In this document: piece after piece, positions 33,222-42,438 of the stretch
How the letters are laid out: each line of letters starts with the position of its first letter
Position numbering within the stretch: the first letter of the stretch is position 1
NCBI GenBank assembly: GCA_963788125.1
Contig: CAWBFN010000003.1
Span: 124,001-188,000 of the forward strand
Direction: 5' to 3'
DNA: 64,000 nt
DNA from: Bog-473 sp963788125
GTDB taxonomy: Bacteria > Actinomycetota > Acidimicrobiia > Acidimicrobiales > RAAP-2
Notes under the pieces: generated by a model
The model's database searches: none
What the model was told of the DNA's origin: nothing
What the model saw: only the letters and a program-made list of their open reading frames with translations
Made by a program: the position numbers and the translations under genes

Positions 33222-34684
33222 ACGGCTGCTGTATCGGGACAGCTTCTTCATCGGCGGCGAGTGGCACAAGCCAGCTGGGTCCGAACGGCTCGGTGTGATC
33301 TCTCCTTCCACCGAAGAGGTCGTCGGCGAGGTTCCCGTGGCGGTGGACCAGGACATGGATCGGGCCGTCGAGGCGGCCCGGGAAGCGTTCGAGGAGGGCC
33401 CCTGGCCCCAGATGAACCCTGAGGCCCGGGCCGAACTGCTCGGACGGGTCGCCGATCTGCTCCGCCAACGGAGCTCGGACATCGCCTCGGTGACCACCGA
33501 GGAGATGGGGTGCGCCATGAGCCAGTCTCCGCAGGCGCAGACCGGGACGGTGGCGCCGGTATTCGAGTACTACTCGTCCCTGATCCGGTCGTTCGAGTTC
33601 GACCGCCCGGTGGTCTCGGGTGAGCGCGCTGCCCTGGTCAGCTCTCTGCCGGTGGGCGTGGTGGCGGCGATCGTCCCGTGGAACGCCCCGGTCACGCTGG
33701 CGTCATGGAAGGTCGCCCCGGCTCTGGCGGCCGGATGCACCGTCGTCCTCAAGCCGCCCCCCGAAGCGCCCCTGTCCAACTTCATTCTCGCCGAAGCGGT
33801 CGAGCAGGCGGGTCTCCCACCCGGGGTCCTGAACGTGGTGCCGGGCGGCCGAGAGGTCGGCGAGCATCTCGTGACCCATCCGGGCACCGAGAAGATTGCT
33901 TTCACCGGCTCGACGGCGGCCGGCAAGAGGATCATGGCCCTCTGCGCCGATCGGATCACGCGGGTCTCCCTGGAGCTGGGTGGAAAGTCGGCTGCGATAG
34001 TCCTTGACGACGCGGACATCGGTACCGTGGTGCCGAAGATCGTCATGACCGGGATGCACCTCTCCGGCCAGGTCTGTGGCGCGCGATACGCGGATCCTGG
34101 TCCCGCGCAGCAGGTACTCCGAGGCCGTCGATGCCGCCGCGTCAGCGGCGGCATCGGTCAAGGTGGGCGACCCCCATGACCCCTCGACCCTGGTCGGTCC
34201 GCTGGTCGCCGAGCGGCAGAGGACCCGCGTGGAGGGCTACATCGCGCTGGCAGTCGAGGAAGGGGGCCGGGTGGCGGCCGGCGGCGGACGTCCGCCGAAC
34301 CTCCCCAAAGGCTGGTACGTCGAACCCACGATCCTCGCCGACATCGACAACTCGTCGAGGGTGGCCCAAGAGGAGATCTTCGGGCCGGTCCTGTGCGTCA
34401 TCGCCTACGAGGACGGCGACGACCCGGTCCGCATGGCGAACGAGTCCCGGTACGGTCTGGCCGGCGGCGTCTGGTCTGCCGACGCCGGGCGCGCCGTCGA
34501 GGTCGCCCGGCGGGTACGCACGGGCAGCGTGGCCGTGAACGGGAGCTACCCGCCGTTCCCGCTCGTTCCCTTCGGTGGGTTCAAGGAGTCGGGCGTGGGT
34601 CGCGAGCTCGGGCCCGAAGGCCTCATGAGCTTCCTCGAGCTGCGGAGTATGGGCGTCCCGCCGAACGTCCTGACAGAGGCCTGA
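33215..34684 (+). CDS. NAD(P)-dependent aldehyde dehydrogenase (one frameshift)
   Basis: About 489 residues after joining. N-terminal FFIGGEWHKPAG, coenzyme segment VVAAIVPWNAPV, FTGSTAAGKRI, catalytic-Glu region VSLELGGKSAAIVLDD and catalytic Cys in GQVC at about 34,070. One extra G at about 34,078 breaks the frame just after that cysteine; correction gives GQVCARDTRILVPRSRY, matching the family. The second part has EEIFGPVLCVIAYEDGDD and FGGFKESGVGRELGPEG. Start ATG 33,215 overlaps the P450 B stop. Oxidises an aldehyde to the acid that CaiB or a ligase could activate. Because the break follows the nucleophile directly, it matters whether it is real. Confidence 0.9.
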
Positions 34685-34700
34685 CAGAACGCGCCGCGGC

Positions 34701-35663
34701 TCAGACGCCTGCCGGCCCGTCCGGCAGGGACAGGCGAGGGACGACCTCCTCGGCGGCGAGCTGCACGATCTCCAGCGTGTCCTCCATGGTCGCCGGCGAA
34801 ATGATGAAGTGGCGGACGCCGGCGTCGACGTACTCCTGGAGCCGCACGGCGATCTCCTCGGGGGTGCCGGCTGGGGCTATGCGGTCGAGCATGGCACCGG
34901 GCTTGTCTCCATACCCGCGACCGATGAACGAGGCGACGTCCCGGCGCGCTCGGTCGCCCTCCCGGCGGACCGAACAGTAGAGGTACATCATCCACTCGAA
35001 ATCTGAGATATCCCGACCAATGGTGTGCGCTTCGGCCCGGATCGTCTCGACGGACCGCGCATACGCCGCGGGGGACATCAGGTAGGGCATCCATCCATCG
35101 CCGAAGCGGGCGGCGCGTCGCATGGCCGCCTCTTTGCGGCCTGAGACCAGCAGCGCCGGGCCACCCGGCTGCATCTGGGAATGCGCAGCACCCGGCGGTA
35201 CGACCGGCCGCAGCTCAACGTCGTCGAAGTGGAAGAACTCGCCATGGTGGCTCGCCGGACCGCCTTTCCACAGGGCTCGCAGCGCTTCCATCGCCTCGGT
35301 GGTACGGGCGCCCCTCTCAACGATCGGCACCCCGACCGCCTCGAACTCTTTCGGGAACTCGCCGCCCACCCCCACACCGACCGAGACTCGCCCACCGGAA
35401 CGGGAGTCGATGTCGGCGAGCTGCTTGGCGACGACCACGGGCTGGTAGAGCGGCAGGAGGAGGATTGCCGTTCCGACGCGGACCCGCTCGGTCCACGCCG
35501 AGAGAAGGGCCAAGCGGACGATGGCTTCACCGGTCCCGACGGGAGGCAGCAGATGGCCGCCCTGCCAGACCGATTCGATGGGTAGGCGCTCGACTGCGTC
35601 GAGCCAGTCCCGATCGGGCTCCGGGAGGGCCGCCGCTCCAACGGTGATTCGGTCGGTCGGCAT
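34701..35663 (-). CDS. LLM class F420-dependent oxidoreductase
   Basis: 320 residues. Motifs VGVGVGGEFPKEFEAVGVP and DGWMPYLMSPAAYARSVE parallel those of the LLM at 5,747, showing common descent; the C-terminus FIISPATMEDTLEIVQ is typical. Predicted to use F420 or FMN on a pathway intermediate. ATG at 35,663; it follows the thioesterase by 30 bp and is likely in one operon with it. Confidence 0.9.
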   Translation of the reverse strand: MPTDRITVGAAALPEPDRDWLDAVERLPIESVWQGGHLLPPVGTGEAIVRLALLSAWTERVRVGTAILLLPLYQPVVVAKQLADIDSRSGGRVSVGVGVGGEFPKEFEAVGVPIVERGARTTEAMEALRALWKGGPASHHGEFFHFDDVELRPVVPPGAAHSQMQPGGPALLVSGRKEAAMRRAARFGDGWMPYLMSPAAYARSVETIRAEAHTIGRDISDFEWMMYLYCSVRREGDRARRDVASFIGRGYGDKPGAMLDRIAPAGTPEEIAVRLQEYVDAGVRHFIISPATMEDTLEIVQLAAEEVVPRLSLPDGPAGV

Positions 35664-35693
35664 CTGTTCAGCTCCGCCTCGGCGATGTGGGGG

Positions 35694-36542
35694 TCACATG
35701 TCCGTCTTGAAGTCGAGCGTGCCCTCGACCCGACGCGCCATGCTGTCCTGGGCGAACGTCGAAACCAGCTCGCCGGCACGGGTGAAGACGGAACCCGTCC
35801 CGAAGACGCGCCCGTGCCCGGCGTAGGTGGCCTGGTTCGTGTAGAGGAGCCAATCTCCCACGTCGGCCGGCTCATGGAAGTGCGCGGTATGAGAGATGAC
35901 ACCGGTGGAGATCGTTCGGTGGGCTTCCCGAATGTCGACGACGTCCGAGTGCGGCCGCAGCGCGGCACCGATGATGAAGCCGGGCTGTCCCCAGGCAACG
36001 ATGGCCTGGTTTGCCACGGCGGAGCCGTAGGACGTTGGGGCACGGACCCAGAACCGGATCGCAGCCGAGCCGTCGTCAGGCCCACCGTAGGGAGCGTCGG
36101 CCGTCCGGACGTCGGTGTCCGGGAAGACCACTCCGTACTCCGCCGGAGGGCAGGCTTCGGGCGCCGGCACGTCCGGCATCCGTGGAGAGCTCCTGATCAG
36201 GTCGGGCTCATCGGCGCTGAACAGCACGAGGCCTCGCGACAGGAGCCGATCACCCTGTTCCGCCGTGACCGTGCTGCTGGCCCACGCCCGTCCCGCATGC
36301 ATCGGATCCACGATCAGCTCCACCGGGCCGTTGCTGTACCTACCGGCTCGGGCAAAGACGGCGTGAATCGACTTGACCTCTCTTTTGCGTTCGAGAGCGG
36401 CACTCGACGCCATGATCATCTGGGCAAGGATCTGACCGCTGAACACGATGTCCCGCCCCTCCGGATCCTTCTCCGGGTTGGGCCCTGTCCACCGGTGTGG
36501 ACCTACCGGCTCCACGCGCAGCACTGACGGCAGATCGCTCAT
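35694..36542 (-). CDS. Acyl-CoA thioesterase family protein (TesB-like double hotdog)
   Basis: About 282 residues. The N-terminal hotdog contains VFSGQILAQMIMASSAALE and KSIHAVFARAGR; the C-terminal hotdog contains RTISTGVISHTAHFHEPADV and QATYAGHGRVFGTGSVF, as in TesB/ACOT-type thioesterases. It would hydrolyse acyl-CoA, recovering CoA or releasing an end product. ATG at 36,542 (MSDLPS) is preferred; GTG at 36,551 is possible and would be leaderless, given TAGCAT just upstream. The longer frame to 36,668 runs through a tandem repeat and is unlikely to be coding. Confidence 0.85.
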   Translation of the reverse strand: MSDLPSVLRVEPVGPHRWTGPNPEKDPEGRDIVFSGQILAQMIMASSAALERKREVKSIHAVFARAGRYSNGPVELIVDPMHAGRAWASSTVTAEQGDRLLSRGLVLFSADEPDLIRSSPRMPDVPAPEACPPAEYGVVFPDTDVRTADAPYGGPDDGSAAIRFWVRAPTSYGSAVANQAIVAWGQPGFIIGAALRPHSDVVDIREAHRTISTGVISHTAHFHEPADVGDWLLYTNQATYAGHGRVFGTGSVFTRAGELVSTFAQDSMARRVEGTLDFKTDM

Positions 36543-36560
36543 CGGATTCACGATGCTATA

Positions 36561-36608
36561 GCAACCTTCCTCTCGAGCAACCTTCCTCTCGAGCAACCTT
36601 CCTCTCGC
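36561..36608. repeat. 16-bp tandem repeat, three copies
   Basis: GCAACCTTCCTCTCGA occurs at 36,561, 36,577 and 36,593 (last copy with one mismatch) in the 88-bp gap between the oxidoreductase gene end and the thioesterase start, right upstream of the presumed thioesterase promoter. Confidence 0.85.
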
Positions 36609-36630
36609 TTCCCGAGCACTCGGCCCTTGA

Positions 36631-39600
36631 TCACAAGGTGGTGCCCGCACGTTGGCGCCGCAGTTCACCCACCTGCGTGCGCCAGCCGGCCACGGCGCGC
36701 TCCTTGATCGGACCGTATCCCTTTATGGAGATGGCGGACTCGGCGCACTGCACGAGCTCCTCGTAGGGCAGCGCATCGGCCGAGCGCAGGCTTTCCTCAA
36801 TGAGCTGTTCGTACTCTGCGATGAGGGCCCGTTCCATCCGCCGATCGCGATCCCAGCCGAAGACGTCCAGGGGTGTTCCCCGCAGGCGCTTCATGGCGCG
36901 CAGTGCGTGGAAGGCGACCTGGTAGGTCGTGGCCATCGGCAGCTTCTTCTTCATCCCCATCCGCCGGAGGATGGGTGGGTGAAGGTGGTACGTCACGGTG
37001 TAGGGCCCGTTGATTCCCATGTGGTCCGCCACCTCTCGGTAGTCGACCAACAGGTGCAGGCGGGCGACCTCATACTCGTCCTTGTAGGTCAAGAGCTTGA
37101 ACCACGACTCCGCCACGGCGCGGCGTCAGGGCCCACGCACGCGCCGCGTCGTCGCGCTGCGCCGCTGCCACGACGAGAGTGAGAAAGCGCTCGGCCCGTC
37201 GAGCGTCGTGGTAGTCCACCACCTGCGCACTGCGCCGGACGAGAAGGTCGTTGAGCTCCTCGGGAAGCGCGCGGGCCCGCACCAGTCGTGCCGCCGTCTC
37301 CAGCGCCTCGGGGGACGGGTCGAAGATGTTCCGGGGCTGCCCGTCGGTGCCGCCCTCGGTGGCGCGCAAGGCCGACTCCACCGCCGCCGGGTCGTGGGCG
37401 ACCCAACGCCCCCAGGCGAATGCCTCGCGGTTGTCGGCCGCCGCCCTGCCCTGCCGGCCGATGGCACCTTCCAGGTCGGCCAGCGAGAGCGGGATGCCTC
37501 CGCGCTGGAACGCCGTGCCGAGTAGGACGACATTGGCCAGCAGGTGGTTGGCGAAGACCAGCTCGGCGATGCGGTTCGAGTCGACGAAGACGACACGGCT
37601 GGCGCCGATCCGCTCGGTGATCGCCCGTTGCAAGGTGGCGAGATCGGGCGGAGGGAGGTCGCGCTGGAGCATCGCCGAGGTGGGGGTGAGCGACGAGTCG
37701 ACGACGGCGATGGTCTGCCCGGGCTTCACCCGGCCGAGGTGGTTCGCCGCCGCCGCCTGCAGGATGTCACCCGAGAGGTAGAGGTCGGCGCCCTCCGTGC
37801 CGACCGTGGCCGAGCCGAGCGCACGCCGATCCTTGGCGAGATGAAGATGAGAGACGACGGCGCCCGCCTTTTGGGCCAGTCCCGTCTGGTCCATGCCGGC
37901 GATGACGAAGCCGGCGTCCTCCGCGGCCACTGCGATGATGCGGTTCGCGGTCACGACCCCGGTACCCCCGATCCCGGTGAAGCAGATGCCGTACTGCCCG
38001 TCCACATCCGGGATCGTCGGCTCGGGAAGGACGCCGGACGGCAGCACCGGGCGGGTCGAGCGGCGGTCGCTCTCGGGAGCCGGCCGGCGTCGCCGCCCGC
38101 GCCGCGGGGTGAGCGTGACGAAGGAGGGACAGTCGCCCTCCAGGCACGTGTAGTCACGATTGCAGGTCGAGTCCTGGACACGGCGTTTCTCACCGAACTC
38201 GGTGTCGTGCGGCAGCACCGACAGGCAGTTGCTCTTGGCGCTGCAGTCCCCGCAACCCTCGCAGACCGCCTCGTTGATGACGACTCGCCGGGGAGGCTCA
38301 GGGAGGAGGCCGCGCTTGCGCAACCGGCGGGCCTCGGCCGCGCACCGCTGGTCGTAGACGATGACGGTCACCCCCGCGACGTCTCGAAGCTGCTCTTGTA
38401 CCTGGGGCAGCCGGTCGCGTCCGAGCACTTCGACCCCTTGTGCCCAGCGCGCCTTGGTGCCGTAGCGCGTGGGGTCCTCGGCGCACACCACGATCCTTGT
38501 CACACCTTCGGCTTCGAGCGACCGGGTCAAGGACGGCACATCCATCAGGCCCGTCACGTCCTGACCACCGGTCATGGCCACGGCCGAGTTGTAGAGGACC
38601 TTGAACGTGACATTGACCCCCGCGGCGACGCTCGCCCGGATGGCCAGGGTGCCTGAATGGCTCAGTGTGCCGTCTCCGAGGTTCTGGATCAGGTGCGGTT
38701 CGGAGACGAACGGCGACAGACCGATCCACGGCACACCCTCGGCCCCCATGGGCGTCGGCGCCAGGCTCTTCATGCCCTGGTGACGGGCCTCGAAGTACAT
38801 GATGCCGTGACAGCCGACCCCTCCGCCGACGAGCGCCCCCTCGGGGAAGACCGTGGAGCGGTTGTGGGGGCATCCGCTGCAGTAGCCCGGCGAACGACCC
38901 GGCAGGGCGATGAGGGGGAACGGGGCCCTCGTGGCTCCCTTGCGCTGCTCGGCCAAGACGGGGAGCACCCGGGCCAGGATCGTGCGCACCGCGGCGGTGT
39001 CGAGCTCTCCGACCGACGACACCAGTTCGCGCCTGTCGCGGTCTCGCTTGCCCAGCACCGGGACCGAGATGTTGTCCTCGTGCAGGATGCTGCGGAGCTG
39101 GGTCTCGATGAACGGGCGCTTCTCCTCAATGACGACCAGCTCGTCGACCGAGGAGGCGAACTCGCTGATCGTCTCTTCCACCAGCGGGTAGGTCATACCC
39201 AGCTTGAGCACGCGCACGCCGATGTCGGCCACATCGTGGACCCCGAGGTCGGAGAAGGCCTGCAGCACGTCGACGTAGGTTTTCCCCGCGCACACGATCC
39301 CGAGCGGTGCGCCGGGCCCGGCGCCCACGATCCGATTGAGTCCGTTGTGCCGGGCGTAGGCCGTGGCGGCGATCAGCCGTTGCAGCAACAGCGCCTCTTG
39401 GTTCGGTACGGGGTGCGCGCCCACGGTGGCCAAAGGTCGATGCCGCCAGGGCTGCCCATCGGCGTCCATCCCGATCGGGTCGCTCGGGTGGTGCCGATCC
39501 GGGTGGAGGTTGACGGTACCGATGCCGTCGGCCACCGTCGTGACGATCTTGAGCCCGACCCATGCGCCCGAGTAACGGGACAGCCAGAAGGCGTGGACGC

Positions 39601-40129
39601 CAAGGTCCAGGACGTCCTGCTGGTCCCCCGGGTACAGCACAGGCATGCACGCGTCCTGGAACGTGTAGTGGCTATCGCACGCCAGGGTCGACGATTTGGC
39701 CGACGGGTCGTCGCCGCAGAACATCACGACGCCACCGCCGGGCCCCGAGCCCATGGCGTTGGCGTGCTTGAGGACGTCGCCGCAACGGTCCAGCCCCGGC
39801 GTCTTGCCGTACCAGGCGCCGGCCACGCCGTCGACCTCTGCGTAGGGGAGAGTCGCCCCCATCTGGCTGCCCCACACCGTTGCCGCCGCCAGCTCCTCGT
39901 TGAGCCCCGGGCGGTGGATGATCCGGTGCTCGTCGAGCACGTCGGCCATGCGGTGCAGGGTCAGGTCGAACCCGCCCAACGGCGACCCCGGGTAGCCCGA
40001 GACCATGGTGGCGGTCGTCCTCCCATCGCGCTCGTCGAGCTGCTGACGGAGCACGAGCAGACGGGCGAGCGTCTCGACGCCCGAGAGGAGGGTGTCCTCC
40101 CGAGACCGCTCGACGACTCGCTCGACCAT
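36631..40129 (-). CDS. Indolepyruvate/2-oxoacid:ferredoxin oxidoreductase, fused DUF6537 type (one frameshift)
   Basis: About 1,165 residues. Order: pyrimidine-binding domain (TMVSGYPGSPLGGFDLTLHR), a middle domain, the TPP-binding core (GYCSGCPHNRSTVFPEG; GDGTLSHSGTLAIRAS), a cysteine-rich Fe-S region (NEAVCEGCGDCSAKSNC), the gamma domain (TGIGGTGVVTANRIIAVAAE), and the C-terminal DUF6537 domain (LLTYKDEYEVARLHL). One frameshift at about 37,118 separates the last domain; removing one base restores it. It oxidatively decarboxylates a 2-oxoacid to acyl-CoA, reducing ferredoxin. ATG at 40,129 follows AGGAGGGAG. Operator site 7 lies 58 bp upstream, so it belongs to the island's regulon. Reduced ferredoxin could feed the oxygenases (inferred). 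Confidence 0.92.
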
Positions 40130-40186
40130 CTCGTTCTCCCTCCTGATGGCGTCGGCCGCCCAGCCACTGCAGTCGGGGACCACCCG

Positions 40187-40204
40187 ACTGAGCGAACGCT
40201 TACT
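40187..40204. promoter_or_regulatory. Operator-like site 7 (18-bp palindrome)
   Basis: ACTGAGCGAACGCTTACT; on the minus strand AGTAAGCGTTCGCTCAGT, which matches site 8 closely and shares GAGTAAG-N3-TCGCTCA with site 6. A TAGAGT -10-like hexamer at 40,211-40,216 (minus) lies six bases upstream of the half-site, so the site covers the predicted start of the oxidoreductase transcript. Confidence 0.6.
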
Positions 40205-40324
40205 CTTGCTACTCTACCGGCTGACGCCGGGCCCGGACCGGGGAGTCACCGGGGGCGACCGAGCATCCGCCACAACATACGCTCGAGGATGGCGGCCAGC
40301 GGAGCCGGTCGCGGGTGGACGACC

Positions 40325-41248
40325 TCAGTCCCGGCCCAGCGCAGTGCCGAGCGCGGCCACCTGTGCGGCGCGGAACGCCTCTGTGACTCGCGTCTTCGGC
40401 TGAATGCTGTCGAACCCGTGGAAGGCGCCCGGCACTTCCTCCAGTTCACACGCGACGCCCGCCTCCCGAAGTCGTGTGGCGTAGGCGACGTCCTCCTCGT
40501 AGAACAGATCCAGCGTTCCGACCCCGATCCATGCGGGCGGAAGACCGGACAGGTCGCCGGTGCGCGCCGGTGCGGCCAACCCGCTGACCTTGTCCGAGCC
40601 CGGCGGATGCCCGGTGTAGGACTGCCAGCCGAAACGGTTCGCCTTGTTGTTCCACATCCTGAACTGTCGCTCGTCGAGGTCGGTCCGGGTCGCCGTACGG
40701 TCGTCGAGCATCGGGTAGGACAGCAGCTGAAATGCGAGCTGTACCTCGCCACGTTGGTGAGCCAGCACGGCCACCGCGGCGGCGAGCCCGCCGCCCGCGC
40801 TCGCGCCACCAACCGCGACGCGAGCCGGGTCGACGTCGCGTTGGGAGGTGAGCCAGGCCAGGGCGTCGTAACAGTCGTACAGGGGTACGGGAAACCGGTG
40901 TTGGGGTGCGAGCCGGTACTCGGCTGCGGCGACGACGATCCCGAGGCTCTGCGCCAGGTGACGACAGATGGCATCGTCCTGAGCTGCCGAACCGATGACG
41001 TAGCCGCCGCCGTGCACCCACAACAGCGCCGGCCGAGGCCCGTCGCTCGAGGCGGGACGGTGCACCCGGACCGAGATCGGACGGGCGTCTTCCACCGAGA
41101 CGTCCTTTGCGGGGATCTTGGCCTGCAAACTGCTCAGTGCGCGGATGGACCGATATGTCCGCGGACCAATGCCGCCCCGCGGCAGCCAACGGGCGGCGCG
41201 TCGGAGATCGGGGTGGAAGGAGTCCGCGCCCATGTGCCGCGTGAGCAT
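40325..41248 (-). CDS. Alpha/beta hydrolase, hormone-sensitive-lipase family esterase
   Basis: 307 residues. The oxyanion motif HGGGYVIG, nucleophile GGASAGGGLAAA (Ser), acid in LDLFYEED and base in GAFHGFD follow the HSL (family IV) order. It hydrolyses short to medium acyl esters. ATG at 41,248 or 41,233; neither has a strong ribosome site. It lies downstream of no obvious partner and marks the end of the catabolic island. An ester or lactone step of the pathway is possible but unproven. Confidence 0.9.
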   Translation of the reverse strand: MLTRHMGADSFHPDLRRAARWLPRGGIGPRTYRSIRALSSLQAKIPAKDVSVEDARPISVRVHRPASSDGPRPALLWVHGGGYVIGSAAQDDAICRHLAQSLGIVVAAAEYRLAPQHRFPVPLYDCYDALAWLTSQRDVDPARVAVGGASAGGGLAAAVAVLAHQRGEVQLAFQLLSYPMLDDRTATRTDLDERQFRMWNNKANRFGWQSYTGHPPGSDKVSGLAAPARTGDLSGLPPAWIGVGTLDLFYEEDVAYATRLREAGVACELEEVPGAFHGFDSIQPKTRVTEAFRAAQVAALGTALGRD

Positions 41249-41336
41249 AGGCCATGGCCCCGTTTCGACCGGGCTGGTGCCGAGGACTGGTGACGAGGAC
41301 TGGTGACTCGGTGGGCGCCTTCCTCTACGGCAACCC

Positions 41337-41621
41337 TCAGGTGCGTTCGGTTCCGAGGTTCTGGTCCGGCTCGGGCAGCGGATCTCCCCCTCTGGAGGGG
41401 TCGATGAGCACCACGTTGGCCGGCGCGCCCGCGCCCTGAACCAGGAAGCGGTCGTAGTCGCCTATCCGACGTTGGTACTCGTGCACCCCCCTGCGCTCGA
41501 ACTCTCTCGCCCGCGTCACTGCTTCGTGCAACTCCTCGGGACCCTGCAGGACGCGTACCACCCTCGACCGAGGTGACGCCAGGGGCGGTTCTGGGATGAC
41601 CTTGTTGCGACGGTGGAACAC
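41337..41621 (-). CDS. Small hypothetical protein
   Basis: 94 residues, hydrophilic, with a helical central part (LHEAVTRAREFERRGVHEYQRR) and a Pro/Gly-rich end. No family recognised. A GTG start at 41,621 has a clear GGGAGG ribosome site seven bases upstream, which supports translation. No membrane segment or signal peptide. Confidence 0.55.
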   Translation of the reverse strand: MFHRRNKVIPEPPLASPRSRVVRVLQGPEELHEAVTRAREFERRGVHEYQRRIGDYDRFLVQGAGAPANVVLIDPSRGGDPLPEPDQNLGTERT

Positions 41622-41678
41622 GGCATTCCTCCCTTCCCTCGGTGCGACGCGGCCGGGACTACAGGTGCACCTCTCGCA

Positions 41679-42101
41679 TTATGTACCTTGCTGCTCGCAA
41701 TGGGATCGCGGGGGCTGCGCCGAGCCCGGCACCGTTTCCGGTTGGCACTGTTCATCGACTCCCTCCGCCCGGATCAGGGCGGGATAGAGCGCTTGGTCGA
41801 AGGCGACGATGAACTCCCGGACGGGCTCCGGAAGCCGGACCGTCACGAACCTCGGCCAGTGAAGCCGCCTCGATCCCTCGAGCCGCACCCGGACCGCGGC
41901 GCTCTCCACGGCGAGCGACCGTACGCGTAGGTCGGCGCCCAGCACCGCCGTGAGGTAGACGGCGATGGCGCAACCGTGGGGATCCCTCGGAGCGGCCCGT
42001 ATTCCGAGCCTGCGCATCTCCTCGGCGACCTCGGTTCGACAGTCCCCCAGTCCCGAGAGGAGATCCTGCGTCTGCTTCTTGAGCAGTCCGTTGGCACTCA
42101 C
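41679..42101 (-). CDS. Hypothetical protein
   Basis: About 140 residues from GTG 42,101, which has AAGGAG at good spacing; the frame upstream to 42,221 is open but unsupported. Contains an N-terminal helix (SANGLLKKQTQDLLSGLG) and a mixed strand region (CAIAVYLTAVLGADLRVRSL ... FVTVRLPEPVREFIVAFD). No recognised domain. Same strand as the small hypothetical gene downstream, 57 bp apart, so possibly cotranscribed. Confidence 0.55.
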   Translation of the reverse strand: MSANGLLKKQTQDLLSGLGDCRTEVAEEMRRLGIRAAPRDPHGCAIAVYLTAVLGADLRVRSLAVESAAVRVRLEGSRRLHWPRFVTVRLPEPVREFIVAFDQALYPALIRAEGVDEQCQPETVPGSAQPPRSHCEQQGT

Positions 42102-42438
42102 GGTTCGCTCCTTCTCACCGGCCCACGCCCAGGCGCGGGAGCCTCCCTTTGGCACACTCCGACCGCTCTCTCCTGCCTTCGCGGACGGCGCGGCCCAACC
42201 CTGGTTTGGGGCTGGGACCACGTAGTGCCGCGTTCCCTGACTGCAGCCCTCGGAGTATCGCCCGCTCCGATACTCGCGGGTGTCGCGTCAAACGGCACGT
42301 GCGTGTCGCGGACGACTGTGTCCTCCGGCTGCGTGCTAACCGAGTCTCAATCTGGTCCTCACGATCGTTATATACCCATTCACCGCGCTCCGCAATAGAC
42401 CACTCGCGCCGCCCCGGGGACTGCGCAAGGATGTACCT
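42102..42438. other. Intergenic region with hairpin and AT-rich promoter-like box
   Basis: 337 bp between divergent genes without a credible ORF. It holds a perfect 8-bp inverted repeat GAGTATCG-N7-CGATACTC (42,253-42,275), with no T-run, and a TATATA box near 42,370, unusual in this GC-rich DNA and about 65 bp before the FAD oxidase start. The hairpin is more likely a regulatory site than a terminator. Confidence 0.45.

Noticed and set aside
38657..41293. 878-residue plus-strand open frame
   Set aside because: It is the antisense of the 2-oxoacid oxidoreductase and esterase genes, rich in Arg, Gly and His with no recognisable domain; a high-GC shadow frame.
42222..42438. tRNA or small RNA gene in the gap
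   Set aside because: No cloverleaf with anticodon stem and T-loop could be drawn; only one hairpin is seen.
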